DNA from: Echiichthys vipera
Taxonomy: Eukaryota > Chordata > Actinopteri > Perciformes > Trachinidae
Assembly (NCBI GenBank): GCA_963691815.1
Contig: OY829658.1
Span: 14,987,826-15,051,825, forward strand
Direction: 5' to 3'
Length of the DNA: 64,000 nt
The translations under genes and the position numbers were made by a program. The notes beneath the pieces are model-generated. The model was not told where the DNA came from. It saw nothing but the letters and a program-made list of their open reading frames with translations, and did no database searches. Below are positions 30,976 through 44,902 of the stretch, in pieces. Numbering within the stretch: position 1 is the first letter of the stretch; each line of letters opens with the position of its first letter.

Positions 30976-32046
30976 GGCAAGAGGAAGGGCCAGTGTTTTA
31001 AGTTATTGCGTCAGGGCTACAGTCAACTATGGAACTGACTGACATGAGGCCAGTGGGACGCTAACCCACAGTTAATGTTTAAGGAGACATTTAACGAGTG
31101 GGGGTTGTTAGGTTGGATATTCAGAACGGTTCAGAAAACACAGACTGAATACAGGCTGATCATTATTTAATTTCTTGGTCCAATATTTTAAAGAACTTTG
31201 TAATGTTGTTATTGTCGCTTGTGAATAATTTAATCTTGGTTGTGTTGTGTACATATTTAATAATGGTGCTGTGGTAACGCACTCTAACTTAAAAACCGAC
31301 TACAGAGAATCAGTATGGTTACAAGTTACTAGCTGAATGTGATAAATGAAAAATAAAGTGCCAACGAGTTTAATTTTTTAATTTTTTTATTATAGAAAGA
31401 CGAGTAGCTCCAAATTCATGAGTATGAAGGCATCGGCGATAAAATAAAGAATTCTTAAGTTGCTAATTTTAAGTTGCTCAATTAGATTACATTAGCTGCC
31501 AAAGAACATTCTGGTCAACAGAGATGATGAAAGAAGAAATCTCTGCATTTACTGTTTAAATCTTTGTGTTGACGTTACTGAATAAAAGTGGTCTTAACTT
31601 CTCTGTACAGTGTCCTAGGATAACTTTTTTTCAGGCCTTTATTAACATAACTTTTTTATGATTTGGCAATGCAAATAAAATTGTATTAAAACGTGCATTA
31701 ATTACAGTGACATTACTTTAATAAAAATATATTTGCTGAAAAATGGCAAGAGTGTGACTTGGAGAAAAACTGACATTTTTGCTTCATCTGTCTTGACATC
31801 ACTTGATTTGAGACAGCAAAATTATTTTTCATAGGCAGGCAAATATAAGTGAAAAAGGTTTAAAATGAGTGCAATGCGGTTGGAAAGGTAGAAGCTCAGT
31901 GGTCAATGTTAAGAGGTGTTCTTCGCTTGTGAAAAGACTATTTGCTTTTCCTGAGTGTGTTTAATGAAACACAGGAATGTACTCCCCTTATTTGGCCCCT
32001 AGCAACTGCTTCATATCGATCCGTTTATTTTTTCTCTGCCTCCTCA
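30976..32046. other. Convergent 3' ends of klhl7 and aste1
   Basis: Plus-strand AATAAA at 31352-31357 suits klhl7; minus-strand AATAAA at 32024-32029 suits aste1, only 18 bases after its stop. The remainder is AT-rich and shows no exon. Confidence 0.55.
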
Positions 32047-35000
32047 TCAATCGTTGTCAGATTCTTCTTCGCTCATTAGGAGAGCAAACCTGTTGTTTAT
32101 CTCCTCAGTTCTTCTCCCTCCTCCTCCGCCCCTGGCTCCTCTCCCTCCTCCCCCTCTTCCTCTTCCTCCTCCTGTCCTTCCCCGGCCTCCGCCTCTCTTT
32201 CTCCTCCCTGCTGCCGAAGAGGATGGATGGGTTTTGCAGCTGCAGTTCTTTACAGCGTGCAGCAGGGAGGAGTAAAGTTGTGCGGCCAAGGAGCCCCCGG
32301 CTAGGAGGGATTCTGCAACTCGGTCCCCTTTCAGGTACCGGAGGAGACCGTGCACCAAGGTACCACTGTACAACCTGAGACGCAGAGAGGCAAACAAATT
32401 ACACACAGTTTTGTGTCTGTTTGTAGTTTTTTTGTGTCATTTTGTTAAAGATATGGTCATTTTGTTTGTCTTTTTTGTTTGCCCAGTAGGCAGGTTCAGT
32501 AATCCATCCATGGGAGAACTCTCAAGAGACAGTAATCTCCATGCATCTGCAAATAAAACTAAAGCTAACTGCGAGATCAGATCCCTGCAGGTGGAAAAGG
32601 TTTCTTGTAATTCGGGTTTGATTGTCACAAATGCGGTGTTGTTTAAGACAGTTATAAAGATTCTAAAATGGGAACTTATTTTTACTTTTCTCTCTCGTAT
32701 GTGATAATATATTGAATGTCTAAACAGTTAAATGGACAGCTGGTCGGACAAAACATGCAATTAGATGTGAGAAATTGTGAAGGGCACTCTACACTCCTTT
32801 TTGACAGTTTATAGATTCAACAATCAAATAAATAACCAACAGATGAATCAATGATGATATAAGTCATTAGCTGCACTCTAGTTCTCATAGGTGTAAAAGG
32901 TAAGCGGTGTATTATCTCTCCTCATTCGCTGTGCTTTACCATGATAGGTGGAGTTCAGGCAGTGGCAGCAGCAATACTTGATTGAGACACAGCGCGCTCC
33001 AGAGGCAGGCCTGCCATTGGCTGAAACTGTGAGCCGCGCCGACATCCAAGCCCCGTCTCTCCCCTGGCCTCACACGTTGTCGATCCAGCCCTGCCCACAC
33101 GTTGCGCTCCGCAGCCCAGTTTAGCTGCGGGACTGGGATGATACATAGCAGCGACAGGTTTTAAATCATTAAAGATAGATTGCCGTTTGCCTTTTTAGTG
33201 AGATAAATGTTAATATTTGTAATATTGTGGAACAAAACAGGAGATACAGCACAACTAACAGGCATGTTGGTTTTGTGTAGCACCGGGCTGGTTGTTACTG
33301 GACAGCTCTCCGTAGACTATTCCCAGCACCAAAGCTTGCAGCTGTGGCTGTGAGGGTGTCGGTGTGGCCTCTCGCATCCAGAAGGCTGTGACTGCTACAG
33401 CCAACCTCAGGTGGAGGGGAACAGCAGCCAGAGCAGACTCCTTCATCCCCAAGACTTCTACAAGAACACCAAGACGAACTGCCACAGGAGCCTGGATACA
33501 ATTGTGGGAGAACATTTGGAAAGTTAAATTAAATCACATGAACAATTTCCTTTAAAACTTTAAATCCAACAAAAATATACATCATTTTTGTTGCCATGTT
33601 TACCTGGCCGAGTGTATCTAGACGTAGGGGGGCTCTGAGCGGATGTGCCTCAACATGGTTTTTCTTCAAGTTCAGATCCACACGATCGTACTCCTCTACA
33701 TACACGGGGGCACTAGAGCCCTGAGCCGCCACTGTAGCTGCACCGGTTGCTTGCTGAATGCCAAATCCTACATTTACACCCTGCTGTGTGGGTAAAATAA
33801 TGCCCTGGTCCCTACCTCCACCAACCTGAACACCTCCCCGCCCCCTTCCCCCTCGCCCTCTCCCACCTCTCACATCCTGGCTGATGTTTTGTTGTACCCT
33901 CATATCCCTTGCTTGTACATCTTGGCCTCTCTGCAGTAATATCCCATATATAGCTTGGCGTATGGTGCTGGCACTGCAATGGCTACTGGCCAGCTTGCTG
34001 TTCTCCACCTGTGGGATGAGCAGGACCCTGCACATCACCATAGCATCTACTACCAAGGGAGCCAACAGTCCCTGTGCTGCAGCCAGCGACAGGCACTCTG
34101 GCAGCCCAGAGGTCCACCCTCCAGGAGCCGCCTTACCTCCAGAGAACCACCGGGCTAGAGAGCTTTGAGGGGTGATGTGGTACTCCTGCATACCTGCCCA
34201 AAGCTGTGAACTGAGCCCACCTTTCTGTCCTCTCTTGCCTCTAATGCCTCCACCTTCCTCCCCCATAAGCCTGCTCACTTCCTCCAGAGCCTCCGCCGGA
34301 CATGAAAAAGAGGAGAGCCAGAGGAGGAAGCCCTCGATGCGGGAGGTGGGTGCTCTACCTTTACCCCTGCCACCACCTCTCCCAGATGCAGTCACATCTA
34401 ACAGACCTATGAGTGTTTCAGCTTGTTCCGGAGTGCCATAGTCATTACCAGCTAGGACGGCACATAAGGGTAGCAACTCTCTGTTCATGCCACCAAACCA
34501 GCGACACAGCCCGTTAGTGGTGTAGCAACGAGCTGAGATGTAGGGGTGAGAGGCTTTACCGTTCAGGTGGGTCCACTGGAAAAAATGAAGTGGCAGGTAA
34601 CCACCTAAGAACACAAAGCACATAAACAACATGTAAAACAATAGCAAAATCTAGCAATATATCGCTTCCATTCATTACAAAGTTCTATTTGGATCCTTAT
34701 TAAAGTACAAACAGCCTGTCGCTACCCACACCTGGCAGGTCGAAGATATAAAAGTCGCTGTCATTAGTCAGAACTGGGCAGTTCCACTGGTGAGCCAAAC
34801 ATGCAATTTCCCAGTCAGCTTCAGCCGGACACTGGACCAGTGGGACTCCTCTCTGGATGAGGACTTCAATGAAGACATCTCTTGTGAGGATGGGGAGAAC
34901 AGAGCCGTTGCGGCCGTTTGCAAGACTATTCGCCTCCTTTATCTTGGACTGCAGTCGCTGACGCAAAGTTGGGAACTTCTTATCACTGGGGTCAATCCCT

Positions 35001-35468
35001 TATTAAGAAAAACAAAAAGAGTGGAAATAAATGATTGTGAGTGTTATAACTGCAGACAAACTTAGACTTGGTGCAGGTTCAAGGGAATTACAATATCTGA
35101 CTATATTCTATCATTTAAATATGTTTGTAATAATAGCTTACATACTTGGAAACATTAATATCAATCGTAAGAGGGTGGATTTTCTTAAAATAAAAGTGCT
35201 AATTGAGCGTTGCAATCAATGCACCCTTACCTCCATCCAGTACCACATATGGCTGGATGTTGCAGGCCGCCAAAGCAGAGAGGAACTGGGTGAGCAGACA
35301 AGCGAAAGCATCATAGTCGCCTCCGCGCTGCTGGTCCAAACCGTGGTTAAAGTAGAGGCGGAAATACAGACTGCAGCCGTCAATAACCAGACGACTGTCC
35401 CTGAACTTCACATCTTGGAGGAAGTTTCTGTTCCCCTCCACATAGGTGGTCAAACCCTGGACACCCAT
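32047..35468 (-). CDS. aste1: Asteroid homolog 1 (XPG/FEN-like fold), about 740-744 residues
   Basis: Six minus-strand exons: 35231-35468, 34732-34998, 33604-34604, about 33284-33491, 32940-33132 and 32047-32374. The sum 2235 is divisible by three; an alternative donor at 33299 would remove five codons. The N-terminal XPG-like region shows LVIDGCSLYFRLYF, GGDYDAF, YVVLDGG, then CPAEADWEIACLAHQWNCPVL and NDSDFYIFDLPGG, with acidic residues where FEN-family nucleases bind metal. Matches to human ASTE1 (679 residues) continue through GNDYGTPEQAETLIG, RQAIYGILLQRG, AHSFSQWQACL, LYSGTLVHGL and the end NNRFALLM. Two RGG-rich tracts (about residues 410-425 and 690-725) appear to be added in this lineage. 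Human ASTE1 has been linked to DNA-end processing; activity here is inferred. It starts 741 bases from smarcc1, head to head. Confidence 0.93.
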
Positions 35469-36208
35469 AAGACCTAAGGGCTAGGAAAACATGGGAGTGA
35501 GAAGATGAATGAGTTACTCACGGCTGAGAGAGTAGTTTGGACTGCCTGGTGGGTCTGAGGATGTGTGGAGTGTTTTTTGTTGTTGTTGATATCCAATCAT
35601 AGAATGCGACGGAAAATAATCCTAACAAACTCGCTGTTTCAGCTGAGTCAACAGTCAGCTGCACAGGAGTTTGTTTTTCCTAACAGACATTGACTGTCTC
35701 TTGGGAAATTGGGACACATCGGAAATTAGCCTTCTGCAACAAAACAATTAATATCAACCGAAAGCGAGTGATTTTACCGGGTTTTAATCATATTCAAAAC
35801 AATGAATCGAAAGTTATCTTAAGGTATTCAAATATATATGAGCTACTACTTACCAATGTCACTTTACTTCACTTGTGTTTACATGCCTTGTGCCGTTATT
35901 TCCTTGTACTGTTATATTTCAAAGTAAAAGTCCTGGTTTGTAACAAATGTTTGTATTCAGTTCATTCTGTTGCGTATAAAAATATTTTTGGATATTTAAC
36001 ATTTGTAAAAACTGAATCAAAAAAGCCATACAATTGAGTTTGAAAAATATATGAAAATGAAAGACAGTTAAATATTCACAGAAAAAACTCTTATGTCGAA
36101 CTGCGACAAATCGCGCTGCGTCTCGCGAGAGAAACCGAGAACGCAAAAAGCTAGCACGGTGCGCTAGCCAGTTTTGTTCTCCCGTTTTGAAATTAATCTC
36201 GTTTTATT
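35469..36208. promoter_or_regulatory. Shared 5' region of aste1 and smarcc1 with TCTCGCGAGA element
   Basis: A 740-base spacer separates the divergent starts. The exact palindrome TCTCGCGAGA at 36121-36130 is a known promoter element bound by BANP (earlier assigned to Kaiso) in CpG promoters. It lies 79 bases before the smarcc1 ATG, so it most likely marks that transcription start. Surrounding bases 36095-36190 are CpG-rich, whereas 35700-36060 is AT-rich. Confidence 0.65.
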
Positions 36209-39200
36209 ATGGCCACAATGTCCGGAGGAACGAACCTCGGGATTCCCGGGACAAGCCAAATTACCTCCGGAACATCAGTGCATCGGAAAAAAGACAGCAG
36301 TCCGTCCGCTCGGTTCTGGGAGAGTCCGGATACTTTAACCCAGCTGGAGGTGGTGCGACAGTGGGTCGGGAAGCACTACAAAAAGGTAGGTAGCTGGTGA
36401 GGAAGCTGGCTAACAAGCTAGCCGCCCCCTGCTAGCAAGTCCAGTGGCTCAGACTGTAAACAAACGTCTCATCCTGGATATCGTTACGTTCACGCTGGCT
36501 AGAAAAATTTGTTCGATACAGTTAATGAGTGCTGTATCTTTTCAAAATAATATATACAATAGATGAGGTGCAAATATAGCCACATATTAGGGGTTAATCA
36601 GAACAAATACAACAGATAAACTGGCTAGTCTATCGGTAAAATGAAGTAACGTTAGGTAATAGGTTGCATTAAAGCATGATGATGAAACATTCTCCTCTTC
36701 ACATCCCTCACAATCATTGTTTGCGTGTCTGTCTCAGTATGTGCTGGTGGATGCTCCATCGTGTCAGGCTCTGGCTGCAGTGACCCTGCAGCTTCTCCAG
36801 TTTCAAGAGGATGCTTTTGGCAGACAAGCTACCAGTCCTGCTCTCACCAAACTGCCTGTAAGTCTGTCGGTCTCTCGGTGTCCTTTTTTTATTAATAATT
36901 CTCACACTTTAAGCAGTCTCTTAAGTCTCCCATCTATTTTGATTTATGTTTATTTGGTCTAGGGGTTTAGATCACTGCATCACTATTGCAATAATAGAAA
37001 TACATTATTGCAATCACCCTGTCTTGACATATAATAATGAAAATAACTGAGGGTAAAACACACAATAAATCTCAAAGCTTCTTTTAGATGTGGTCTTGAT
37101 GAAGAGTGAGGTGACCGAAAATCTGGCAAGATATGTTAAAAACGTGCAAAACAGCAAAGCAAACCATTGATTTGACAATTTCCCTGCAGGCACAGCGCTT
37201 CCTCGACTTGCAGCCGGGGGGTGGGCTCTGCCACATTCTTGGCACTGCCTACAAGTTCAAGGCTGCGCAAGGCTGGTGAGTCGCATCCCTCCGATCATGC
37301 CTCTGCCTTTTCATGTTGGTGTTGGTCTCATGATCTCTTTTCCCTCCCTCCTTTTACAGGCGGAGGTTTGACTTGCAGAATCCATCAAGAACAGAAAGGA
37401 ATGTTGAGATGTTTGGTGCTATTGAAAGAGCGCTGATCCAGGTGACATAGACACATATAGATACTCACACACATCCGCCCACCAAGGACACACCACTGAT
37501 AAATGTGTACCTATGTTTTGTGTGTCTACAGAACAATTGTATGTCACTGCCTGGAGTCTATCTGGACCCTACACTGGATCCGGAGCTGACTAGCAGACTT
37601 ACAGATATTATCACCAAACACCAGGTAAAGTGTGAGTTAAAGACCAGACAGATGAGCAGACTGATGAACATATACTTGACATATGCTGAGGCTGCCTACG
37701 GCTAAATCTACACTGCTACATTTCTATTCTAAAATTGTATTTCGAAACAAACACAGTCTCCATCCACGCAGGCGTTTTAGTTCCGTAGATTGTCTAACGT
37801 TACTCTGCGGTGGAAAATTATAGAATCAAAGGTAAAAATACATAAAATATTAAGGAGGAACAGCAGCTGCAAAAATAAAGAACAGAGATTTATTTGCTTG
37901 GACCAACAATGAGGAGGAACTGTTACTGAAAGTAACACAAGAGTATAAGATGGTAACAAATGGCAAAAAACACAAAACGCAAGTACGGCAACATATAAGA
38001 GCAGTACGGGAAGCATTATCCATCACTGGAGGAAGCCATGGTAAAGGAAAATAAGTATCCACACAAGAAGGATGAAATGCTAAAAGGCATGTCAGCCCAT
38101 CTTTCTGGTATGACTGACGTAGGTGTCTTTATTATCATTTTCCACGCTAGACTAAAACACAAAACCCCAGAGTTTTCAAACTAAAACAGGATCAGCAGTA
38201 TTTCTGAATGTCTCTGTTTTATGGGCTTGGAAGTACTGATGTAGTGTTGATACGAGGTGTAGATGTAGCAGAAGATACACATTTTTCAACAAAAACATAG
38301 TAGTTTAGATGTAGCTTAAAAAGTAACTGGAATATGAAACTCAGTGTAGCCCTGATAATGTCATTTGTCCTTCCACAGGGTACACTCACTGAGGACCGAA
38401 CGCTCGCCAGTCACCACATCTACCCCTCACCTGCTTCTACAGAGGAAGGTCAGTTAAACTTTGTGCATGTACTGTATGCGTGTTTGGCATCTTTTTAAAT
38501 GCCTGTTACGTATTTAATCTTTTTTTTCATATCTATTTTCAGATGAATGGATGCGCCCTGTGATGCAGAAAGACAAACATATCTTGGTACACTGGGGCAT
38601 GCACCCTGACAGGTAATGAACACACACACACGCGCGCGCGCAGAAGTTCATACACAAACACAATACTAACCTATTGTGTCTCGTGCAACTTTTCAATAGT
38701 TATGACAGTTGGCTGTCCTCAAGTGACGTTGAAGGAGAGGTTGAAGAGCCACCACATTCGGAAAAACCGTGGCGGGTTAGTACAGCAGCACACATAGAAA
38801 AAAACATGATGCTGTACTGTACCACTCTATATACTTCATTAGACAACACCTGCTGCATATACTATCAATAAGTCTAAGTCAATTCTACTGTCATTTGGTG
38901 ATATGACCTCTGAGCTACACCAACATGCACCTCGTTAATACTCTTTGTTTCTGTGGGCTCCAGGTCCATGCTGGCTGGGTTCTGGACACAGATGTTTTCA
39001 ACGAGTGGATGAACGAAGAAGACTATTGTGTGAATGAGAGGAATTTACCGATCATTTTCCGCCGGCGTATTCACCTCAAAGACGATCAGGTTTGTGCGAA
39101 GCTTTAGGCGGTGTGAGGGGCATGTGAAGGGTAAAGGTGTTTTCAATCATGAATGCATAGATCTGACAGTTCTGAGAGTTTTGATGTGTGGTGTTACAGT

Positions 39201-40238
39201 TGACGCTCAAGTCGTTTTTCTTTTGCTTTTATTTTCTGTAAGGCACTTTGTGCTACTGTTAAAGTATGAAGAGTGCCATATAAATAAAGATTGATTTGAA
39301 GTGATGCTAAGTTTTTTTTCACCATCTACCTCTACCCCTCTGTTGCAGGACTCCAAACAGACCCCCTCAAAAAAGAGAAGACGCTCACCTTCTCCTCCCT
39401 CCTCTGAGGGCAGGAAGAAAGGAAAAAAGGGGTAAGAAACAAGTATTGTAACCAAACGGGAGGACTTGCTCTTCGTTTGGCATTTCAGTTTGCAATCCCA
39501 GCATACATTTTGTGTGTGTGTCTGTGCACAGGAGAAGGCGCGGACAACAGGAGGAAGAGCCAGAAGAGGACTTGACCAAAGACATGGAGGATCCTACCCC
39601 TGTTCCTAACATGGAGGAGGTTATACTACCCAAGAATGGTAAAGCGCCAAAAAAGAGCAACAAGGAAATTGTCGCAAAAAGTATTCAGTAAAGTAGCATT
39701 TCATCAATTAACCATTTTTACTGTGTTTCACTCTCTTGTAGTCAACTTTAAGAAGGACAGTGAAAATACTCCAGTTAAAGGAGGGACCATGGCTGACCTG
39801 GGTAGTAAAAGTCTTATAGCTAATGTTTAAAGAGAGATGTTGCATGTGTAAATATTTCTTCCGATTTTTAAACGGAAAAAAAGTAAAAATTATGGTTAGT
39901 ATTTTGTTTGTGTGAACGCACACAACCTTGAACCTTCTTTTGCTTTTTCAGATGAACTGGAGGACGATTACCCAGGAAGGGTAAATATGATGTCATTTTT
40001 CTCAATCAAAATGTTTTGAAAGGCTGGGTAGCCTGCATCAATTAATATCTTTCGTTTCAGTAATGGAAAAAATATATATTAAATGTGTGTGTGTGTGTGT
40101 GTCTGTCTGTCTAGGAAGATGAGGAGGGGAGAGGGGAGATACCTCGCCTGTCAGAGGGAGAGGACAACATCACAGAACAAACCCATCACATCATAATACC
40201 AAGCTACACGTCTTGGTTCAATTACAACAGGTCAATAA

Positions 40239-40271
<33 letters not shown>

Positions 40272-43200
40272 TGTACAAACTTGTTGTTGGGTGACATTGA
40301 CTGTTACCCCAAACTTTCTTCAGTACATACAGAGCAGAACATTTTATAACATAACACCTTTATCCTATACATTTATTCCAGCATTCACTCGATAGAGAAA
40401 CGTGCATTGCCAGAATTCTTCAATGGAAAGAACAAGTCCAAATCTCCAGAAATGTGAGTACTGCACACATTCTGACCTCACTATTCAAGTTGTAGAAGAT
40501 GATGGAGATAGCCTCACTATGAACACGGTCTTTCCTGTGCACTGCAGCTACCTTGCATACCGCAATTTCATGATCGACACGTACCGGCTCAACCCCCAGG
40601 AATACCTCAGCTCAACATCCTGCAGACGCAACCTCACCGGCGACGTCTGTGCTGTCATGAGGTACAACTTAGAGTTTGGGCGTTTGCTACCATGCATTGT
40701 TTGGGCATCTGCTAAATTAAATGTGGTATGTGGGTGTTCTGAATGTGACTTATATAAATGTGTTAACAGATTAAATCTGTTAATGTTGGAACGGAATGTG
40801 CATTTATGGGGTGTACTCAATGACTCACAAAAGCAGCCTTAATTTTTAATTACAACGGGACACATGCTGGTTTGTCGGCGTGTTGGCGTTATGTCATCTG
40901 CGGGGCAGTTTTACAGCTTTAACATTAAAGAGAAATATATTCTTTGGGTCCAGGGTTCATGCATTTTTGGAGCAGTGGGGTTTGATTAACTACCAGGTCG
41001 ATGCAGAGAGCCGACCACTCCCCATGGGACCCCCGCCCACCCCTCATTTCAACGTCCTGGCTGACACACCGTCGGGGTTGGCCCCACTACAGCACAAACC
41101 CCTGCAGGTAAAACATACACATACACACAGAGCACACGACAACTGCTCTCAAATGCATGTTTTTGTCACACGAAATGCCTCTTAATAGACTCTGCCGTCT
41201 ACTCTCACTCTCGCAGGTGTCGGCCTCACAGCACATGCTGTATTTCCCAGAAAGGAGCAGAGAGAAGCCTTCAGACTGCCAGAACTTTGGCTTGCGCTCG
41301 GACATCTACACAAAGAAACATCCTAAGGTCTCACACAGTAACAATACAAACAGACTGTATACCTCCCCCCCCCCCCCCCCCCCCCCTCCACCTTGCTTTA
41401 AATCTTGTTTCATACACTCGCAACTTTACATTCATTCTTTGCTTTTACTATTCTCTTATTTGAATATTTCTGGAATGAAGTGTGTAAAAAGTTATTCGCA
41501 TTATTCTAAAACTATTCTCATGATGTCTTCCTCAGACTAAAGGAGCTAGCGCAGGAAGGGAATGGACAGAGCAAGAGACACTCTTGCTATTAGAGGTAAG
41601 ACAGTCATTTATGTTTTGACTTTCTATCATAGATCTTACATATGACTCAAAAAGTAAATTGTTTTTGTATTTTTTATTCATGAGAATCCCTTGTTCCTCT
41701 ATTTGTCTCTCACCGTGTCTCTCTCAGGCTTTAGAGGTCTACAGAGACGACTGGAACAAAGTATCTGAGCATGTGGGCTCCAGAACGCAGGACGAGTGTA
41801 TCCTCCACTTCCTCCGTCTGCCGATAGAAGACCCTTACCTAGAAGACTCCTCGGCTTCCCTTGGCCCGTTAGCGTTCCAGCCTGTGCCTTTCAGCCAATC
41901 GGAAAACCCTGTCATGAGCACTGTGGCCTTCCTAGCATCCGTGGTGGACCCACGGGTGGCATCATCCGCAGCTAAGGCTGCACTGGGTGAGGGGACAGAG
42001 GGAGGAGTGTTGATTTGCGTGTATTTGACATTTAAGGTATGCTTCTGAGATGGAATAAAGTAGGTTTATGTGTTGTGATTCTACATCTTTGTCTTCAGAG
42101 GAGTTTTCCAAAGTGCAGGAGGAGTCCGTGGATAAGGTCTCTGACACGCCCAACCAGCTCGACAAAACAGGTAAGTCTGTATATGAGCACATAATCACAC
42201 GTATATAAATTTATTTCTTTATTCTGTCTACAATGCATTTCTTATTCAGTCTTCCTCTGTCCCTCAGAGTCGATGGATCCAGAAAAAATGGAAACAAACT
42301 CCACATCCCACCAGGTGAAACGGCAATAAGAGCTTAAAGAAAGTTATTGTATCTACTGGTGACTTTTTTGACTTACCTTGAGTGTTTGTACATTTGGATC
42401 GGTTTCAGGTCCCTTTAAGGGCAGATGGGCTCAAGGTGGAACCCAGTGGGGGCAAAGTGGAGGGAGAACTAGTCAAAAGAGAAAATGCTGAAAATATACT
42501 TACAGAAGAGAGAGACGGTATGTTACTACGTACAGTATATGTATGTACTGTATATTTACTGTGTATGTGAACATGTGCATGTCTGTCTATATAGAAGATA
42601 TTCTCTCTTTTAATCAAGGAAGGGGAGATGACGACGAGAGCGTAGGGCGGGTAGAAGTGGACGAGCAGAGAGTGATGGAGCAGGATCTGGTGGAGGGAAG
42701 CGTTGCCACGGCAGCAGCGGCTGCTCTGGCCTCGGCTGCCACAAAGGCCAAGGTAAAGCCAGCCCACTTCCACTTCAAAACAGACCAATCACATGGAAGT
42801 AAAGTGAAGAAATGGTTGTAATTTATATAGTTCTGTTGTGTCAGAAGTCTCCTAGCAACCAAGGCAGGCACCATCTTGGAGATCTTTAATACCTGACTTT
42901 GCACATATAATTGAGTGTATGAAGAATATACAGTATATCTGACAAATTAAAGTCTGGGATTATCTGAAAATGTAATTTTAATGCAGGTTACAAATGAAAA
43001 TTAATGGTCCTGTAAATTGGGTTTGATCCCAAATTCGCGGTTCATTGTAACCCAGTGAGGTGTGTGTGAGAGAGTGTTGTTGAGTGATTTGGTCGTTTTT
43101 TTTCATTTATTTTCTCTCTCCCTCATGCCACGCTCCGTCAGACTTAATTTATTCTATCCTGCTGTTACCTTTTACTGTTCTTCCTCAGTGTTTTCCCTCT

Positions 43201-44186
43201 TTTACTTTTTACCTCTGCTACCTTTTTTAGTCCTTCCTTTTTTAAGTGTCACAGGCACTTACCACCCATTTCCTTACCTACAGTATTTATGGTTTTCCTG
43301 TAAATTCCCTCTCTGCCTCATGTGTTCGCAGCACTTGGCAGCGGTAGAAGAGAGGAAAATCAAGTCCCTGGTGGCTCTGCTGGTGGAGACCCAGATGAAG
43401 AAACTGGAGATCAAACTGAGGCACTTTGAGGAGCTGGAGACCATCATGGACCGTGAGAAAGAGGCTGTGAGTGAACATAAATGCCCGCTATAGCCCAAAG
43501 CAACCTTAAATCTCAGAAAGCGCCAATGGCTAGTTTTTGCCTCCTAACCAGCCTGTATCATTTAATATTTTGTGTGTATATGTGTATGTCGTGTAGCTGG
43601 AGCAGCAGCGGCAGCAGCTTCTGTCAGAGAGGCAGACGTTCCACACTGAGCAGCTGAAACAGGCAGAGATGAAGGTTCGCCAGCAGAGGGAGCAGCATGG
43701 CCAGTCAGGATACACAATGCAGCAATCAGGTCCGACCATACCTACAGACACACAAAGGCACACACACACACACACACACAAATGTGGTTAACCCTATGAG
43801 GACAAAACCACAGACACATTTTCACACATTTGCATCCAGTGTCACTCTGCTCGTAATTTTGTATCTGTTCAATCATTGTTTCAATTGCGGCTCTCTCCTT
43901 ACATTTTTAGCCCTGCCTCCTCCCTCAGGCCAGGCCATGCCTAACCGGATGATGCCTGTTGGGGGAACCGCACAGGCGATGGCACCTCGACACCCTGGAG
44001 CTCCCAATGGCATGTGTGAGTACCCTTGACTGTTTCAAAATGCATTTTTGTGCGTTTTTATAAACTTGTTCACACTCTGTGCGTGTGATGAAACTATGTT
44101 CTTCTGTTAACGTTCCAGACCCGTCCTCACAGCCTGATGGGATAGCACCAGCTCAGCCAGGTCCTCCAGCTTCAAGTCACAGCTGA
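36209..44186 (+). CDS. smarcc1: SMARCC1/BAF155, SWI/SNF core scaffold, 955 residues
   Basis: Twenty-eight exons totalling 2868 bases in continuous phase: first 36209-36385, 36738-36857, 37190-37275, 37360-37441; last 43332-43466, 43597-43729, 43911-44015, 44119-44186. The N-terminal module (1-300) begins with a Gly/Thr-rich stretch and RKKD...FWESP, as in SMARCC1 and unlike SMARCC2. A basic NLS-like block (KKRRRSPSPP, then RKKGKKG) follows, then LTKDMEDPTPVPN. SWIRM (about 420-515) includes HHIIIPSYTSWFNYN and ALPEFFNGKNKSKSPE. SANT (about 586-640) includes REWTEQETLLLLEAL. The leucine-zipper region (about 810-885) includes ERKIKSLVALLVETQMKKLE. Human SMARCC1 has 1105 residues; this copy lacks a conserved stretch after ALEEFSKV and has a short Pro-rich tail. 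A second in-frame ATG is at 36218. Probable poly(A) signal ATTAAA at 44478-44483. Which fish duplicate (a or b) is not decided. Confidence 0.96.
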
Positions 44187-44201
44187 ACTGACCAGAAAAC
44201 G

Positions 44202-44249
<48 letters not shown>

Positions 44250-44687
44250 AGTCCCCCTTCGACCAGGATACCCATACAAATGTTACACTGGCAGAGATGT
44301 TCAGGAACAACTGTTAAGAATTCGAACTCTGTAACTCTTCAGCAGTCACATGTTTTTAGACACACAAGCACAGACGCAGTTCATGTGTAATTTGGTCAGT
44401 GGCTCAGTCCGACTTGTATCTGTGAAATTTTGTCCTCTGACGTCAGAGTTGAGAAATCTGAAGATTGAACTCGACTCATTAAAGTTGTTTTACATGAAAC
44501 TAACTGTTCTAGTCCAACTGGTTTAATTGTATGTGTGTTTTTTTACTTGTACATCTATCTATGTGCGACTTGGTTTTAAGGTTAAGGTTAGGGTTGTGGT
44601 TTGGTTGTGATGGTTTAAAGATATTTTGCTGATTGTAATCCAGGTCTGTGTCATGGCAATGCCTTCAGATGTTTCATGTAATTTGGC

Positions 44688-44902
<215 letters not shown>

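Noticed and set aside
33255..33280. Reading aste1 exon 4 through to its in-frame TAG as the C-terminus
   Set aside because: Two further exons continue the family match to the true end NNRFALLM, so the TAG lies in an intron.
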